A stretch of 60,775 bases of DNA, taken from contig CAIOAN010000007.1 of NCBI GenBank assembly GCA_903855995.1, positions 300,001 to 360,775 on the forward strand. Reading direction: 5' to 3'. Positions within the stretch are counted from its first letter, which is position 1, and each line of letters starts with the position of its first letter. Below the pieces are notes generated by a model that was given only the letters and a program-made list of their open reading frames with translations, was not told the DNA's origin and made no database searches. Source of the stretch: an uncultured Opitutia bacterium (lineage in GTDB: Bacteria; Verrucomicrobiota; Verrucomicrobiia; Opitutales; UBA953). Shown piece by piece: positions 10,301 through 18,024 of this stretch. The translations under genes and the position numbers were made by a program.

Positions 10301-13247
10301 GGGATATGGGTGTGAACGCCCAGGTCCACATGCGGGAGTCGTGCGTCTGCGCCGGAGGCACGCAGGTGTCCATCTGCAGGTTCACGTCGACCTGACGGTA
10401 GCGGACGTTGGCGAACGGCGTCATTTTATACACGGCGCGCGAACCGAAATCGAGTCCCTCGGTGCCGCGGATGGATGTGTTGTTCGCACGCGTCGAGGTG
10501 TAGCTGGCGTTTTGATTGTAGGGCGTGCTCAGCACCTTGACTTCGCCAGGCTCGAGGCGGAAAACTTGCCCGGGGCCCTTGGTCACGCGGAAGGAGAAGG
10601 AGCGGTTGTCGTATTCACCGTCGCCCAAGGCGACCTCGCCGAGGAGAAGGTCGCGCTGGACCATCATAGAGCGCGGAATCGTCTGCGGGTTGGTGACGGC
10701 CACGGGCTCGGTGCCAAAGCGGCCGGTGCCCGAGGGTGAGAAGTATTGCGGGTAGGTGGAGTTGAATCTCCAGTTCTTGAGTTTGACGTCGAAGATGTAG
10801 GGAAGCGATTGGCCGTTGGTGACCATCGCGATGCCTTCGAACTCAATCGGGCAATCGTAGGGATTGTAGACGACGACGACCGGGTCGATCGTCACGCCGA
10901 TGGTGCCGCCGGGGCTGCCCGCGGAGGTGGATTCATACACGCCCGAGAAGATCATCGAGAAGCGCACAATCGAGGGCGTGAGGCTCATGGCCGTGGGCCA
11001 GGGGCGGGTCGTCAGGTTCTGATTTGTCGAAGTAATCGCCGCATCCGCCAGCCCGGTCGGCTTGGCGATGCCCGTGCGATCGAAGTTCGTCACGCCGCTG
11101 GCGTAGCGGTTCGGCAGGATGAACGGATAGCGCAGACGCTGTTCGCCCTGGAAGAGCGGCGCATCGGACGGCGCGGTGAAATTATTGCGGTAGTAATACT
11201 TCGCGGCGGAGCCGCCCGAGGCGTAGTAGAGGTCGGGAGGGGTGACGGCCTGGAAGGGCGGCTTGCTGACGGGGTTCAGATACTGGGCGATCATGGGCGC
11301 AGTCCGATTGCCGGCGGCGAAGCTCAGCGGCTCGACGCCGCGGGCGATGAAGGCTTGGCCGCTGGTGCCGGTGGTGCTCGGCAGGGCTTGGCCGCGATTG
11401 GCGGCGTTGCTCGCGACCGAGCAGGCCTCAATCTCCTTTTTGTACATGCGGTAGAAGTTGCGGTACAGGTCCCACGTCGGTCCGCGGGTGATGCGACCGG
11501 CCAGATTTTCGATGGCCGTGGTGCCGTTGAGTTCAGGCCAAGGGTAGCTGTTGACGCGAAGCGTGCTGGTCCCGGCGGCGTTATTGCTGCGTTCGGTATT
11601 GGCGAGTTCGCGGTCTCCGTTGAAGAACGCTGAGCGGAGCGGGGCTTCGTAGACAAATCCAAGGCGGTCGGGCGTCTCGTTGCCGTTGCGCGTCTTGAGG
11701 TTGGTGTAGGATGTCCCGAGCAGGCCGGCCAGGTAGCGCGGCGCCCATTCCGAGGCGTGCGGCGAGCCGAGCAGGACTTGATTCGCCGAACCGATGGAGT
11801 CCACGAGGTTGGGGCGATTGTAATCGAGATCCACGGCGTAGCCGAGATCAGCCCCGCCGGCACTCGTGTTGTTCGGCGCGCCGTGGAAGAGCGACTGCTT
11901 GTGCTGATTGGGGTTCGGCGTGATCGCCAGGTCTTTCTGGCCCGGATAGACTTCGGTGCCGCGGTACATCGAGTACGGGATTTCGAACGCAGTCGAAAGA
12001 TCGGTCTTCACGCCGCCGCTATAGGTGTCGGTGAGAGTCGAGAAAGACCAGGTGGTGATGTCGTGCCAGAGAATCTTGGTGGCGTCGGTCATTGCCTGAC
12101 CGGCGGCGGAGGAGCCGCCCATCTTGGCTGCCCAGGAGGAGAGGCCGGGGACGCCGATGGCCTTGGCGAGCTGGAAGGCGGAAGCGTCGCCCGCGTCGGT
12201 GATGTCCTTGTTGCGCCAGCTGTCAAAATTGAAGCCGCCAGGCAGGATGCCCTTGGCATTCACGCCTTCCTTGATGCTTCCGCCCGCGGCGCCGATGGTG
12301 CCGAGGGAGGTGCGCATCGCCGCCGAAGCCGAGAAGCCTTGGTCCCAGGCCGTGGTCGCGAGTGAAGCGCCGGAAGAGCTGTTGCCGTAGGCGTCGGGGA
12401 GATTGACCTTCGCTTTGACGCCTTCGTCGCCGATCCAAAAAGCATAGCGGCCGTTGGCGCCGAGTTTCGCGCCATCCGCAAACGCAGGGCCAGGCAGTGG
12501 CTGGGGGCGGGCGTCGATGGCGCCCATGTAGTTACGCTGGAAGGAAGTCAGTCCTGCCGGGAGGTTGACCGTGCCGTAGGAAACCAGGGGTACGAGCACG
12601 CCGTCCGGATTGGCTTCGATGGGCACCGAGAGGTTGTCGATCAGCGCCTGGCCTTCCGTCATGACCGCCTTGCGACGTTTGCCGGTCGCGCCGCCGGTGG
12701 TGAGCACGTACGTCCGGTTGGGGACGTAGTTCGTGGGCGTCCCGGAAAGTTCCGCATCGGCGTTGGCATCGAACGGTGACGCGAGCCAGCCGAGGAAGAG
12801 GCGCGACTCGGAGGGGTTGGTGACATCCCAGTCACGGACTTTGGTGCTATCCGCGCCACCCGTGGCCCAGACGCCCGTGAGGTAGCGCTTCTGGTGCGAA
12901 AGTTTGCCGCCTGCGGGAGCGTTGTTACCGGAGTAATTATTCGACGCCGTGGGCCGCGAGGCCGCCACGGTCGCCGCATCGTTATTGCCGACCGGGGTAT
13001 CGTTGTTTGCGTACATGTCCGCGCGCATCGTCACACGCTGGTCCGAGCCGGCGAGTTGTTGCAGCTGGCCGACGGCGATCTTGGCCGCGGCGAGTGCATT
13101 ATAACGCGCCCGCAGGTAGCCGGCGTGGCTCTGCGCGAGGCGGCTCTCGACCTGGAGGAACGAGGCCAGGACGATGACCATCAGGACCATGGCGGCCATG
13201 ATGGTGAGCGACAGAACGAGGGAGAAACCTGAGCGATTACGTCTCAT
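7326..13247 (-). CDS. Verru_Chthon cassette protein A-like giant pseudopilin
   Basis: A 1973-residue exported protein. The start is set at the ATG at 13247, because this is where the type IV prepilin-like N-terminus begins: MRRNRSGFSLVLSLTIM, a basic stretch, a Gly-Phe cleavage-like site and then a long hydrophobic helix. The open frame extends 72 codons upstream without resemblance to the family. The C-terminus (NSVGANLTARSDTFTVRAYG then RAWVEVVVQRSPYY) is typical of Verru_Chthon cassette protein A. This family of large proteins from Verrucomicrobia is normally found with three smaller prepilin-like partners (B, C, D). Those partners are absent here; only a secreted protein follows. The function of the family is unknown; a PilX-like role in a secretion or pilus machine is inference. 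It is divergent from exbB, with a direct-repeat motif between them. Confidence 0.8.
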   Translation of the reverse strand: MRRNRSGFSLVLSLTIMAAMVLMVIVLASFLQVESRLAQSHAGYLRARYNALAAAKIAVGQLQQLAGSDQRVTMRADMYANNDTPVGNNDAATVAASRPTASNNYSGNNAPAGGKLSHQKRYLTGVWATGGADSTKVRDWDVTNPSESRLFLGWLASPFDANADAELSGTPTNYVPNRTYVLTTGGATGKRRKAVMTEGQALIDNLSVPIEANPDGVLVPLVSYGTVNLPAGLTSFQRNYMGAIDARPQPLPGPAFADGAKLGANGRYAFWIGDEGVKAKVNLPDAYGNSSSGASLATTAWDQGFSASAAMRTSLGTIGAAGGSIKEGVNAKGILPGGFNFDSWRNKDITDAGDASAFQLAKAIGVPGLSSWAAKMGGSSAAGQAMTDATKILWHDITTWSFSTLTDTYSGGVKTDLSTAFEIPYSMYRGTEVYPGQKDLAITPNPNQHKQSLFHGAPNNTSAGGADLGYAVDLDYNRPNLVDSIGSANQVLLGSPHASEWAPRYLAGLLGTSYTNLKTRNGNETPDRLGFVYEAPLRSAFFNGDRELANTERSNNAAGTSTLRVNSYPWPELNGTTAIENLAGRITRGPTWDLYRNFYRMYKKEIEACSVASNAANRGQALPSTTGTSGQAFIARGVEPLSFAAGNRTAPMIAQYLNPVSKPPFQAVTPPDLYYASGGSAAKYYYRNNFTAPSDAPLFQGEQRLRYPFILPNRYASGVTNFDRTGIAKPTGLADAAITSTNQNLTTRPWPTAMSLTPSIVRFSMIFSGVYESTSAGSPGGTIGVTIDPVVVVYNPYDCPIEFEGIAMVTNGQSLPYIFDVKLKNWRFNSTYPQYFSPSGTGRFGTEPVAVTNPQTIPRSMMVQRDLLLGEVALGDGEYDNRSFSFRVTKGPGQVFRLEPGEVKVLSTPYNQNASYTSTRANNTSIRGTEGLDFGSRAVYKMTPFANVRYRQVDVNLQMDTCVPPAQTHDSRMWTWAFTPISPSTNKAYTDPTTMPDCKFIGDYCTNYSSLGLISYSQLATMWGQVVTARDLHDALPSWDGSAKSLYSLISFYANQGFGTPNGGVYNSLSFTMRNSGWVNYDTCVVGEESSHYQDVTNLGAPYVFPRKHTGTTSIGGHQAWNFYLLGNKSYDGQQLNADRRWFGAPDYSNNNSLATFKYEGSETAPGMNLVDEPLLLSFHALTAGWPMYGNDNAHSSNLIVPNEDWKASMGLTARPPDYRVPTGMTGFSDGLAAGTSSSISVMGTPNGDPEYGYIEATGGRANTLGSRVTGVIQTSPGVNGEKQQFFMSDFTLRSADMSSDSSHKWYPQNANTHFDGAKNYDPYIATWNGVAVDTLRTPNEMLNAPMTPYFISVRPQSAHLYAYDGKAHAPIGWIMSQKQLDYNLSTFGNLQISSDHMTAYWGQSVSPSGVDQRSDVVLFPVPRRPLLSLAQLGSAGAAQVITDADFTVGSSFANPGISDLTKITEWPGPKDATGEDVAVPELGYVAKVEGTRPTRNYAQVRTDHAFAANLALWDGFYFSGLNLQAASYSLPAYKNNFPGGPDLPVETTIAKDQLDALKKATGNSSLTGNSFTELKDAMNAGYNPLANKRMVYIPDLKAAADPTTFPLPTEFPHPTYLARNSLYDGGFNVNSTSKQAWKAVLAGLKGQNMPDGTTTSGTVLSRFARNFVPNVGVKTAWNSYRELTDAEIDDLADKVVKEVRDRGPFMSMADFINRRLLASDHGLKGALQAAIDASKINDAAIAAAGGTYAHPAAPNYVDPNGIADTTNYQFQVWDFLIPGKVGRKGLAGSPKPPAPTPRFPNLRAYSRTSRYDPSPANPYNVTDAVAGLGAPQLVSQMDVLNSVGANLTARSDTFTVRAYGEALDNAGNSIGRAWVEVVVQRSPYYIASATRGPAYEEANRRKLLYRPTTPGEAITYDNDPIVEPYESVNSSGALGGLPSNATQTEKEGWVINRLLGRRFKTTNVRWLNANEI

Positions 13248-13335
13248 AGCAAAGTGGGGTAAAATCAGAGTAAAGACCCCTAGGAGGTTGTCAAAGGATT
13301 GGTTTTTGGCGTTTGTTCCCAAAAGAGTCATCCAG

Positions 13336-13370
13336 TCATTTAAAGTCATTAAATAATCATTTAAAGTCAT
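13336..13370. promoter_or_regulatory. Tandem direct repeat in a divergent promoter region
   Basis: The 14-mer TCATTTAAAGTCAT occurs twice (13336-13349 and 13357-13370), exactly 21 bp apart, or two helical turns. Partial copies (GTCAT) lie just before. The site is AT-rich in a GC-rich genome and sits between the divergent Verru_Chthon A-like gene and exbB, as expected for an operator or a response-regulator site. The cognate regulator is unknown. Confidence 0.55.
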
Positions 13371-13428
13371 ATAAACGACGGTTAAACAGCGGGCTTGCGA
13401 GTTTTCAGCCACTTTGGAGGATAGTGGG

Positions 13429-13980
13429 GTGCAAACCCTTATCCAAGGTGCCGGGATTTTCATCTGGCCGCTATCTTTCTGCTCATTGCTGGTGGTCTAC
13501 CTAGTCGTCGAGCGTGCGCTCGCTTTCCGGGTTGCCGCCGTCGCCCCGGAGTCAGTTCTTAAAGCAGTGCAGAACGGGCAGCTCGATCAAGTGGGCCCCG
13601 CGGATGGCGAGTCGGTCGCTGGTCGCCTGGTGCAGCGATGGAAGGATGGTGCCACCGGTGATGTCCTTAAGGCCCATGCGCGTAATGAATTAGTCCGCCT
13701 GCAGCGAGGCCTGCACCTCATCGACAGCGTGGTGGCGGCCGCTCCGCTCCTGGGTCTACTGGGCACGGTCACAGGCCTCGCCACGCTTTTCCCCGAACAG
13801 GGGCTGCCGGATTCGCAGACGCTGACGCGCGGCGTGGGTCTCGCGCTGAGCACCACGATGATGGGCCTGTGCATCGCCATTCCCGCGCTGGTCGCCGCCA
13901 ACTGGCTCGGCCGCCGCCTGGAAATTCTTTCCTCCCGACTCGACGTCCTGGTCGAAGCACTGGAAGCCCGTCGCCGATGA
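13429..13980 (+). CDS. exbB: MotA/TolQ/ExbB proton channel family protein
   Basis: Inner membrane subunit that with ExbD converts proton motive force into work on TonB-type or Tol-type systems. The 183-residue protein has one N-terminal helix (FIWPLSFCSLLVVYLVV) and the conserved C-terminal block with two helices, including APLLGLLGTVTGLATLF and LALSTTMMGLCIAIPALVA. I chose the GTG at 13429 because GGAGG at 13415-13419 lies 9 bases upstream; a TTG at 13414 would overlap that site. It overlaps exbD by 4 bases (ATGA), so the two are translationally coupled. It heads a six-gene operon. No tonB or receptor gene is adjacent, so TolQ versus ExbB cannot be decided. Confidence 0.9.
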   Translation: MQTLIQGAGIFIWPLSFCSLLVVYLVVERALAFRVAAVAPESVLKAVQNGQLDQVGPADGESVAGRLVQRWKDGATGDVLKAHARNELVRLQRGLHLIDSVVAAAPLLGLLGTVTGLATLFPEQGLPDSQTLTRGVGLALSTTMMGLCIAIPALVAANWLGRRLEILSSRLDVLVEALEARRR

Positions 13981-14378
13981 GCCTAGTCATCTCGCGCCGC
14001 CGCCGCGCTGACATCAACGTGGTGCCCCTCATCGACGTGATGGTGGTGCTGGTTTTCTTCCTGTTGTTGAGCGGGCGGTTCGAACAGGCGCGGACGATGG
14101 CGATCGTGCCGCCGACCGCGAGTTCCGGTGCCAGCGGTTCGCCGGCGACGACGGTTGTCGTGGGCGTGGACCGCGAAGGTAAGTTCTACCTCGAGGGCAA
14201 GGAGATTGCTTTCGCCGAATTGGAGAAATCCCTCGTCACCCAGGCCTTGAAATCCCCCGGTACGGAGGTGGTGATCGTCGCCGACGAGCGCTCGCTCACC
14301 GGTGCCGCGGTCCATGCGCTCGACGCGGTCGCCAAGGCGGGCCTCAAGCCGCGCCTGCAGACCCGCCAGCCGCGCTGA
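13977..14378 (+). CDS. exbD: ExbD/TolR family protein
   Basis: A 133-residue partner of the ExbB-like channel with the usual layout: a basic cytoplasmic N-terminus (SRRRRADINVVPLIDVM), one membrane helix (MVVLVFFLLLSG) and a periplasmic domain. The Asp in PLIDVM at the helix start is the conserved proton-carrying residue of the family. The periplasmic part ends with a VVIVADERSLTGAAV strand-helix element typical of ExbD. The start ATG overlaps the exbB stop (ATGA). The M42 peptidase gene follows 10 bp later. Confidence 0.9.
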   Translation: MSLVISRRRRADINVVPLIDVMVVLVFFLLLSGRFEQARTMAIVPPTASSGASGSPATTVVVGVDREGKFYLEGKEIAFAELEKSLVTQALKSPGTEVVIVADERSLTGAAVHALDAVAKAGLKPRLQTRQPR

Positions 14379-14388
14379 TAACTTTCTT

Positions 14389-15468
14389 ATGTCGAAGCGT
14401 CCGTCCGAAACCCTCCAGCTCTTGGAGGAATATACGCAGGCCCACGGCACCTCCGGCCACGAGGACGCGGTCCGCGCGATCTTCGTCCGCGAGATGCGCG
14501 GCCGGACCCTGCAGGCCGACGGTCTGGGCGGCGTGCTCGCCTCCCCGGCCAAGGCAGGGAAGGGCCCGCGCGTCGTGCTCACCGCTCATATGGATGAGAT
14601 CGGTTTCCTGGTGCAGTCTGTGACGCCCGACGGTTTTCTGCGGCTGGTGCCGGTCGGCGGTTGGCCCGACGGCGTGCTTGCCGCGCAACGTCTCCGGATT
14701 TTCGCGCGCACGGCCCAGAAGGAATTCATCGGCATCGTGGCCGCACTCCCGCCGCATCAGGGCGGCGCCCAGGCCGCGTCCGTCGACAAAGTCTACGTCG
14801 ATATCGGTGCACGTTCCGCGGAAGGCGTCGCGCGCCTCGGTATCCGCGCCGGCGATCCCGTCGTGCCCGAGGGGCCTTTCACGGCGCTCGCCGAACCGGG
14901 GCTCTATGCCGCCAAGGCTTTTGATAATCGCGTCGGCATGGCGGCCTTGACGCTGGCGACGCGCGCGCTCGACCAGGCGGTCGCGCCGTGTCAGTTGCTG
15001 GCTGTCGCGACGGTGCAGGAGGAAGTCGGCTGCCGGGGTGCGGTCGTCGCGGCCCGCCTGGCCAACCCGGAGGTGGTCATCGTGCTGGAAGGTCCGCCGG
15101 CCGATGATGCGCCGGGTCTTTATTCTCCGGAATCGCAAGGTTCGCTCGGTCGTGGCGTGCAGGTGCGTGCCTTCGATCCGACGGCGATCATGAATCCCCG
15201 TCTGGTCGATCTGACGCTCGCCGTCGCCGCGGAGCAGGGGATTTCCTGCCAGCTTGCGGTGCGCCGCACGGGCGGCACGGATGCGCGTTCGTTCCAAGCC
15301 CATGCACTGGGCGTACCGGTCATCGTGCTCGGCGTGCCGGCGCGTTACATCCACACGCATAACGCCGTCATCGATATCGCGGACCTCCAGGCCTGCGTCG
15401 ATTTGTCAGTGGCCCTCGTGCGTCGGTTGAACGCCAAGACGGTCGCGGCCCTGACGCAGTATCTGTGA
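14389..15468 (+). CDS. M42 family metallo-aminopeptidase (glutamyl aminopeptidase/FrvX type)
   Basis: A cytoplasmic, usually dodecameric, two-metal aminopeptidase family acting on short peptides. The protein is 359 residues, normal length. Metal and catalytic residues are visible in order: H67 in TAHMDEIGFLV, D179 in KAFDNRVG, catalytic E211 and metal-binding E212 in VQEEVG, and H322 in RYIHTHN. The position that is usually Asp after a hydrophobic strand reads VIVLEGPPADD, so E234 or a nearby Asp serves there, a small departure from the commonest pattern. The ATG at 14389 follows exbD by 10 bp. Its stop overlaps the yggU GTG start. Substrate specificity cannot be read from the sequence. Confidence 0.88.
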   Translation: MSKRPSETLQLLEEYTQAHGTSGHEDAVRAIFVREMRGRTLQADGLGGVLASPAKAGKGPRVVLTAHMDEIGFLVQSVTPDGFLRLVPVGGWPDGVLAAQRLRIFARTAQKEFIGIVAALPPHQGGAQAASVDKVYVDIGARSAEGVARLGIRAGDPVVPEGPFTALAEPGLYAAKAFDNRVGMAALTLATRALDQAVAPCQLLAVATVQEEVGCRGAVVAARLANPEVVIVLEGPPADDAPGLYSPESQGSLGRGVQVRAFDPTAIMNPRLVDLTLAVAAEQGISCQLAVRRTGGTDARSFQAHALGVPVIVLGVPARYIHTHNAVIDIADLQACVDLSVALVRRLNAKTVAALTQYL

Positions 15469-15737
15469 GCGAGGCGACTTGCCGGCTGAAGGTCAAGGCG
15501 GTGCCCGGCGCCTCTCGTTCCGAAATCGTCGGCCGGCTCGGTGCGGCTTTGAAGATCCGCGTGGCGGCGCCGCCCGAGGGTGGCAAGGCCAACCGCGAGG
15601 TGCTGGCTTTGCTTGCGGCCCGGCTCGGTGTGGCGGAAGGCCGGCTGACCTTGGTCTCGGGTCAGTCATCCCCGTCGAAGGTTTTCGAGGTGCGCGGCTT
15701 CACGGCCGAGCAGGCCTGGGCCCGGCTTCTCGCCTGA
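15465..15737 (+). CDS. yggU: DUF167/YggU family protein
   Basis: A 90-residue protein with the DUF167 core: a strand LKVKAVPGASRSEIVG, then RVAAPPEGGKANREVLALLA and a C-terminal LVSGQSSPSKVFEV. All three blocks are characteristic of the family, whose biochemical role is not known. The GTG start (15465-15467) overlaps the TGA of the M42 gene, giving a 4-base overlap, so translational coupling is likely. It is followed by xseB after 50 bp. Confidence 0.9.
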   Translation: MSEATCRLKVKAVPGASRSEIVGRLGAALKIRVAAPPEGGKANREVLALLAARLGVAEGRLTLVSGQSSPSKVFEVRGFTAEQAWARLLA

Positions 15738-15787
15738 GCCCGCACAATCCTCTTGAGAGGGGCGGGCGGGCGGCTGACAGTAGCCGC

Positions 15788-16021
15788 ATGTGCGCGGACA
15801 AGAAACCCACCCCAGCCTCCGGCAAGGAAACCTTCGAGGTCGAGCTGAAGAAACTTGAGAAACTCGTGGAGTCACTCGAGTCCGGCGATGTGTCGCTCGA
15901 TGAGTTGGTGACCAAATACGAAGAGGGCATGCGCCTGCTGAAATCCTGTCAGAAGAGTCTCGAAGCCGCCGAACTGCGGATCGAGCAGCTGGGTAAGCGC
16001 GGTGAAGAGTCCGAAGGCTGA
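15788..16021 (+). CDS. xseB: Exodeoxyribonuclease VII small subunit
   Basis: A 77-residue, highly charged helical protein. The core FEVELKKLEKLVESLESGDV, then LDELVTKYEEGMRLLKSCQ, is the XseB signature of two antiparallel helices that wrap the large subunit XseA. The enzyme degrades single-stranded DNA to oligonucleotides. xseA is not in this window. The ATG at 15788 was chosen because upstream codons in the frame overlap yggU. dxs starts one base after the xseB stop. In E. coli xseB is also cotranscribed upstream of dxs (with ispA between), so this is a conserved neighbourhood, here without ispA. Confidence 0.92.
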   Translation: MCADKKPTPASGKETFEVELKKLEKLVESLESGDVSLDELVTKYEEGMRLLKSCQKSLEAAELRIEQLGKRGEESEG

Positions 16022-16022
16022 G

Positions 16023-17906
16023 ATGGCCCTCCTCTCGACCATTCGCGGCCCCGCGGACGTGAAGGCCCTCGCGCCTGAGCGATTGCCCGCCCTTGCGCAG
16101 GAAATCCGCGAACGTCTCGTCGCCGTCACGGCGAAGAACGGCGGCCACATCGGCCCCAATCTCGGCGTGGTCGAGCTCTCGATCGCCCTGCACCGCGTCT
16201 TCGGGACGCCGCGCGACAAGTTTGTCTTCGACGTGGCCCATCAAGGCTACGTGCACAAGTTGCTCACCGGTCGCAACGGTGCCGACTTCGACGGCATCCG
16301 CACGACGGGCGGCCTCAGCGGCTTCCTCAATCGCGAAGAGAGCTTGCACGATGTCTTCGGCGCTGGCCATGCGGGCACGGCCCTTTCCGCCGCCGTCGGC
16401 CTCGCCAACGCCCGCGATCGCCTTGGCGAGGATTCGCACGTGGTCGCCGTGATCGGCGACGCCGCGCTCACCTGCGGCGTCACGATGGAGGCGCTCAACA
16501 ACGCCGCCAAGTCGACGAAGCGGCTCGTCATCGTGCTGAATGACAACGAGTGGTCGATCGACCGCAACGTCGGGGCCGTGGCGGATATCCTCAGCCGCCT
16601 GATCGTCACCCAGCCTTATAATAATTCACAGCAGGGCCTGAAGCGTTTGCTGGGCAAGACCCGGGCGGGCACGAAGTTCCTCAACTTCGGACGCAGCTTC
16701 AAGCGCCACGTGAAGAACTGGTATACGCACAGTTCCTCGCTCTTCGAGCAATACGGCGTGCGCTACGTCGGCCCGATCGACGGGCATGACCTCGGCGCCC
16801 TCGAGCGCTACCTCAATTTCTGTAAGGATTCGACGGGCCCGATTCTGCTGCATATCCGCACGGAGAAAGGCCGCGGCCTCGGTGCCGCGCTGAAGAATCC
16901 GGAAAAATTCCATGGTACGGGGGCCTTCGATCCGGAGACGGGCGATACGCTGGCCTCGGGCGTGCCGGGGGCCGCCAAGTCCTGGCAAGATGTGTTCGGC
17001 TCGCTGTTGGTGCGGGAGGCCAAGGCCGATCGCCGCGTCGTCGGCATCACCGCCGCGATGCCTTCTGGTACGGGCCTCAATCAGCTGAAGGCCGAATTGC
17101 CGGCGCAGTATCACGATGTTGGTATCGCCGAGGAGCACGCCGCGCTGTTCGCCGCCGGCATCGCCGCCCGTGACCTCCGTCCGGTCTGCGCCATTTATTC
17201 CACCTTCATGCAACGGGCCTATGATATGGTCATTCATGACGTCTGCTTGCAGCGCCTGCCGGTCACTTTCTGCATGGATCGTGCCGGGGTCTCGCCGAGC
17301 GACGGCCCGACGCATCACGGTCTCTTCGACATCGCCTACCTGCGTTGCATCCCGAACGTGACGCTGATGCAGCCGAAGGATGAGGACGAACTCTCCGACA
17401 TGCTGCACACCGCGCTCCAATCTGGGGCACCGATGTTTATTCGCTACCCGCGCGGCGCCGCCGCCGGGAAGGCAATCAAACCGCAGGCTGCGCTTATCCC
17501 GCTGGGTAAGGCTGAGGTGTTGCGCGCGGGCGCGGATATTCAGTTTTGGGCCCTGGGTTCGATGGTGCCGGACGCCTTGCAACTGGCCGAAAAACTTACC
17601 GCACAGACCGGCTTGTCCGTCGGCGTGGTCAACGCCCGTTTCGCCAAGCCCATTGATGCGTCGTTACTCGCCGAGCAGGCGAAGACGGCGAAGTTGATCG
17701 TCACGCTTGAGGATGGGGCCGTCACCGGAGGTTTCGGCACGGGAGTGCTCGAGACGCTCGCCGAACATGGCGTGCGCACGCCGGTCGTCCGCCTCGGCTG
17801 GCCCGATCGCTTCGTCGGTCATGCCACCGATGTGAAGACCTTGCGCGCCGCCAACGGCCTCTCGCCCGACCAGATGCTGGCGACGGTGAAGGCAGCGTTG
17901 AAGTAA
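16023..17906 (+). CDS. dxs: 1-deoxy-D-xylulose-5-phosphate synthase
   Basis: Thiamine-diphosphate enzyme joining pyruvate and glyceraldehyde 3-phosphate, the first step of the MEP isoprenoid pathway; cytoplasmic. At 627 residues it has normal length. Visible elements: H42 in GGHIGPNLGVVEL, the ThDP motif G145-D146 through N173-D174-N175, the catalytic Glu region HDVGIAEEHAALFAAG, and DRAGVSPSDGPTHHG with the transketolase central domain. Several normally strict positions differ: GHAGTALSAA where most DXS have GHSSTSISAA, GDAALTCG for GDGALTGG, and EEH for EQH. It is clearly DXS by overall layout but a divergent branch. The ATG at 16023 is preferred; a GTG at 16002 lies inside xseB. A REP palindrome starts 7 bases after the stop. 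Confidence 0.92.
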   Translation: MALLSTIRGPADVKALAPERLPALAQEIRERLVAVTAKNGGHIGPNLGVVELSIALHRVFGTPRDKFVFDVAHQGYVHKLLTGRNGADFDGIRTTGGLSGFLNREESLHDVFGAGHAGTALSAAVGLANARDRLGEDSHVVAVIGDAALTCGVTMEALNNAAKSTKRLVIVLNDNEWSIDRNVGAVADILSRLIVTQPYNNSQQGLKRLLGKTRAGTKFLNFGRSFKRHVKNWYTHSSSLFEQYGVRYVGPIDGHDLGALERYLNFCKDSTGPILLHIRTEKGRGLGAALKNPEKFHGTGAFDPETGDTLASGVPGAAKSWQDVFGSLLVREAKADRRVVGITAAMPSGTGLNQLKAELPAQYHDVGIAEEHAALFAAGIAARDLRPVCAIYSTFMQRAYDMVIHDVCLQRLPVTFCMDRAGVSPSDGPTHHGLFDIAYLRCIPNVTLMQPKDEDELSDMLHTALQSGAPMFIRYPRGAAAGKAIKPQAALIPLGKAEVLRAGADIQFWALGSMVPDALQLAEKLTAQTGLSVGVVNARFAKPIDASLLAEQAKTAKLIVTLEDGAVTGGFGTGVLETLAEHGVRTPVVRLGWPDRFVGHATDVKTLRAANGLSPDQMLATVKAALK

Positions 17907-17913
17907 GGCTTAG

Positions 17914-17938
17914 GTAGGGGCGCCACTGCGTGGCGTCC
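17914..17938 (+). repeat. REP palindrome directly after dxs
   Basis: GTAGGG head, then GGCGCCAC, a TGC loop and GTGGCGTCC. It is in sense orientation 7 bases after the dxs stop. Its stem differs from the copy at 17998-18022 by paired changes that keep it complementary. Confidence 0.75.
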
Positions 17939-17997
17939 GTTCGCCGCACAAGGTGCCAACCTTGCCTGCTCGGCTATGCTCGCTGATTCTGGTCGAC

Positions 17998-18022
17998 GGA
18001 CGCGACGCAGTCGCGCCCCTAC
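17998..18022 (-). repeat. REP palindrome directly after the outer membrane protein gene
   Basis: On the minus strand: GTAGGG head, then GGCGCGAC, TGC loop and GTCGCGTCC. The head starts 2 bases after the stop of the minus-strand gene at 18025. Confidence 0.75.
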
Positions 18023-18024
18023 CT

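Noticed and set aside
13248-13463. Upstream extension of the Verru_Chthon A-like gene to 13463
   Set aside because: The extra 72 residues precede the prepilin-like N-terminus, cross the direct-repeat motif and overlap the exbB start region.
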